Below, piece after piece: positions 63,944 through 64,000 of a stretch of DNA of 64,000 bases. Origin of the DNA: Phycisphaerae bacterium (lineage in GTDB: Bacteria > Planctomycetota > Phycisphaerae > Phycisphaerales > SM1A02); assembly GCA_016795035.1 (NCBI GenBank), contig JAEUIT010000086.1:180023-244022 (forward strand), in the 5' to 3' direction. Each line of letters starts with the position of its first letter. The first letter of the stretch is position 1. The notes beneath the pieces are model-generated. The model ran no database searches, was not told where the DNA came from, and was given only the letters and a program-made list of their open reading frames with translations. Position numbers and translations under genes: made by a program.

Positions 63944-64000
63944 GGCCGGGTACCCAAGTGGCCTAAGGGAACGGATTGCAAATCCGTGATTCGCGGGTTC
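63944..64000 (+). tRNA. tRNA-Cys (GCA anticodon), 3' end beyond the window
   Basis: The sequence folds as the 5' part of a tRNA: acceptor arm GGCCGGG (63944-63950), D stem CCC/GGG, anticodon stem ACGGA/TCCGT (63971-63975 and 63983-63987) with loop TTGCAAA, and the start of the T arm. The anticodon is GCA (63978-63980), reading UGC/UGU cysteine codons. The gene is cut at the window edge. Confidence 0.9.

Overview
This is a high-GC (about two-thirds G+C by eye) chromosomal window from a Gram-negative bacterium, most likely a planctomycete of the Phycisphaerae type. The evidence is taxonomic flavour, not a marker gene. Exported proteins end in two-repeat dockerin-like tails ending in LLGxWG. There is a squalene-cyclase-fold repeat protein, a DUF1573-like protein, a PEP-CTERM-like sorting signal, a TatC with a large insertion, and an alternative complex III (ACIII) operon fused to a caa3 oxidase operon. 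I see no phage, transposon, CRISPR or plasmid genes; coding is dense and most neighbours overlap by 4 to 8 bases.

Layout. 0-10 kb: the end of a beta-helix protein with a dockerin-like tail; a divergent pair of sigma-factor modules (ECF sigma plus membrane anti-sigma candidate plus STN/secretin-like protein on the minus strand, sigma factor plus small partner on the plus strand); and a MacA-MacB-TolC type efflux operon. 10-20.6 kb: ClpS, an oxidoreductase, a DUF1573-like protein, a PhaR-like regulator, a squalene-cyclase-fold protein, divergent heme A synthesis genes (ctaA-like and ctaB), a DUF3179 protein and a remarkable exported protein with seven cysteine-rich repeats. 20.6-35.5 kb: one long minus-strand respiratory operon read actA-B-C-D-E-F, a small membrane protein, sco, coxB, coxA (A2 type), coxC, coxD, and a second subunit III. 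ACIII would oxidise quinol and pass electrons through cytochromes to the caa3 oxidase; ctaA/ctaB upstream make its heme A and Sco loads its CuA site.

35.9-40.2 kb: a tightly overlapped operon of a PTS EIIA-like protein, a P-II-like protein, two cation/proton antiporters and TatD. 40-50.5 kb: tatC, tadA, a PEP-CTERM-type exported protein, a HAD hydrolase, truD, a bifunctional-nuclease-family protein, a subtilisin with a dockerin-like tail, metK and an RsmB-like methyltransferase. 50.5-64 kb: a PtsN-like EIIA, a ferredoxin-TPR membrane protein, a DnaJ-type co-chaperone, two unknown proteins, a PH-domain membrane protein, hpt, gatB, two cyclophilins around an LplT-like transporter, a GNAT acetyltransferase, an unknown exported protein and the start of a tRNA-Cys gene cut by the window edge.

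The most unusual signal is not a gene. A non-palindromic octamer, CGTTGCAG (reverse CTGCAACG), occurs about 46 times by hand count, against roughly 2-3 expected from base composition, spread over nearly the whole window and almost always inside genes, where it forces otherwise rare codons. It behaves like a DNA uptake, recombination, segregation or methylation signal. Other notable items are two convergent-gene hairpins built from heptamer repeats, a perfect 19-bp hairpin that buries a ribosome binding site, and histidine-rich tails on most respiratory-operon proteins.
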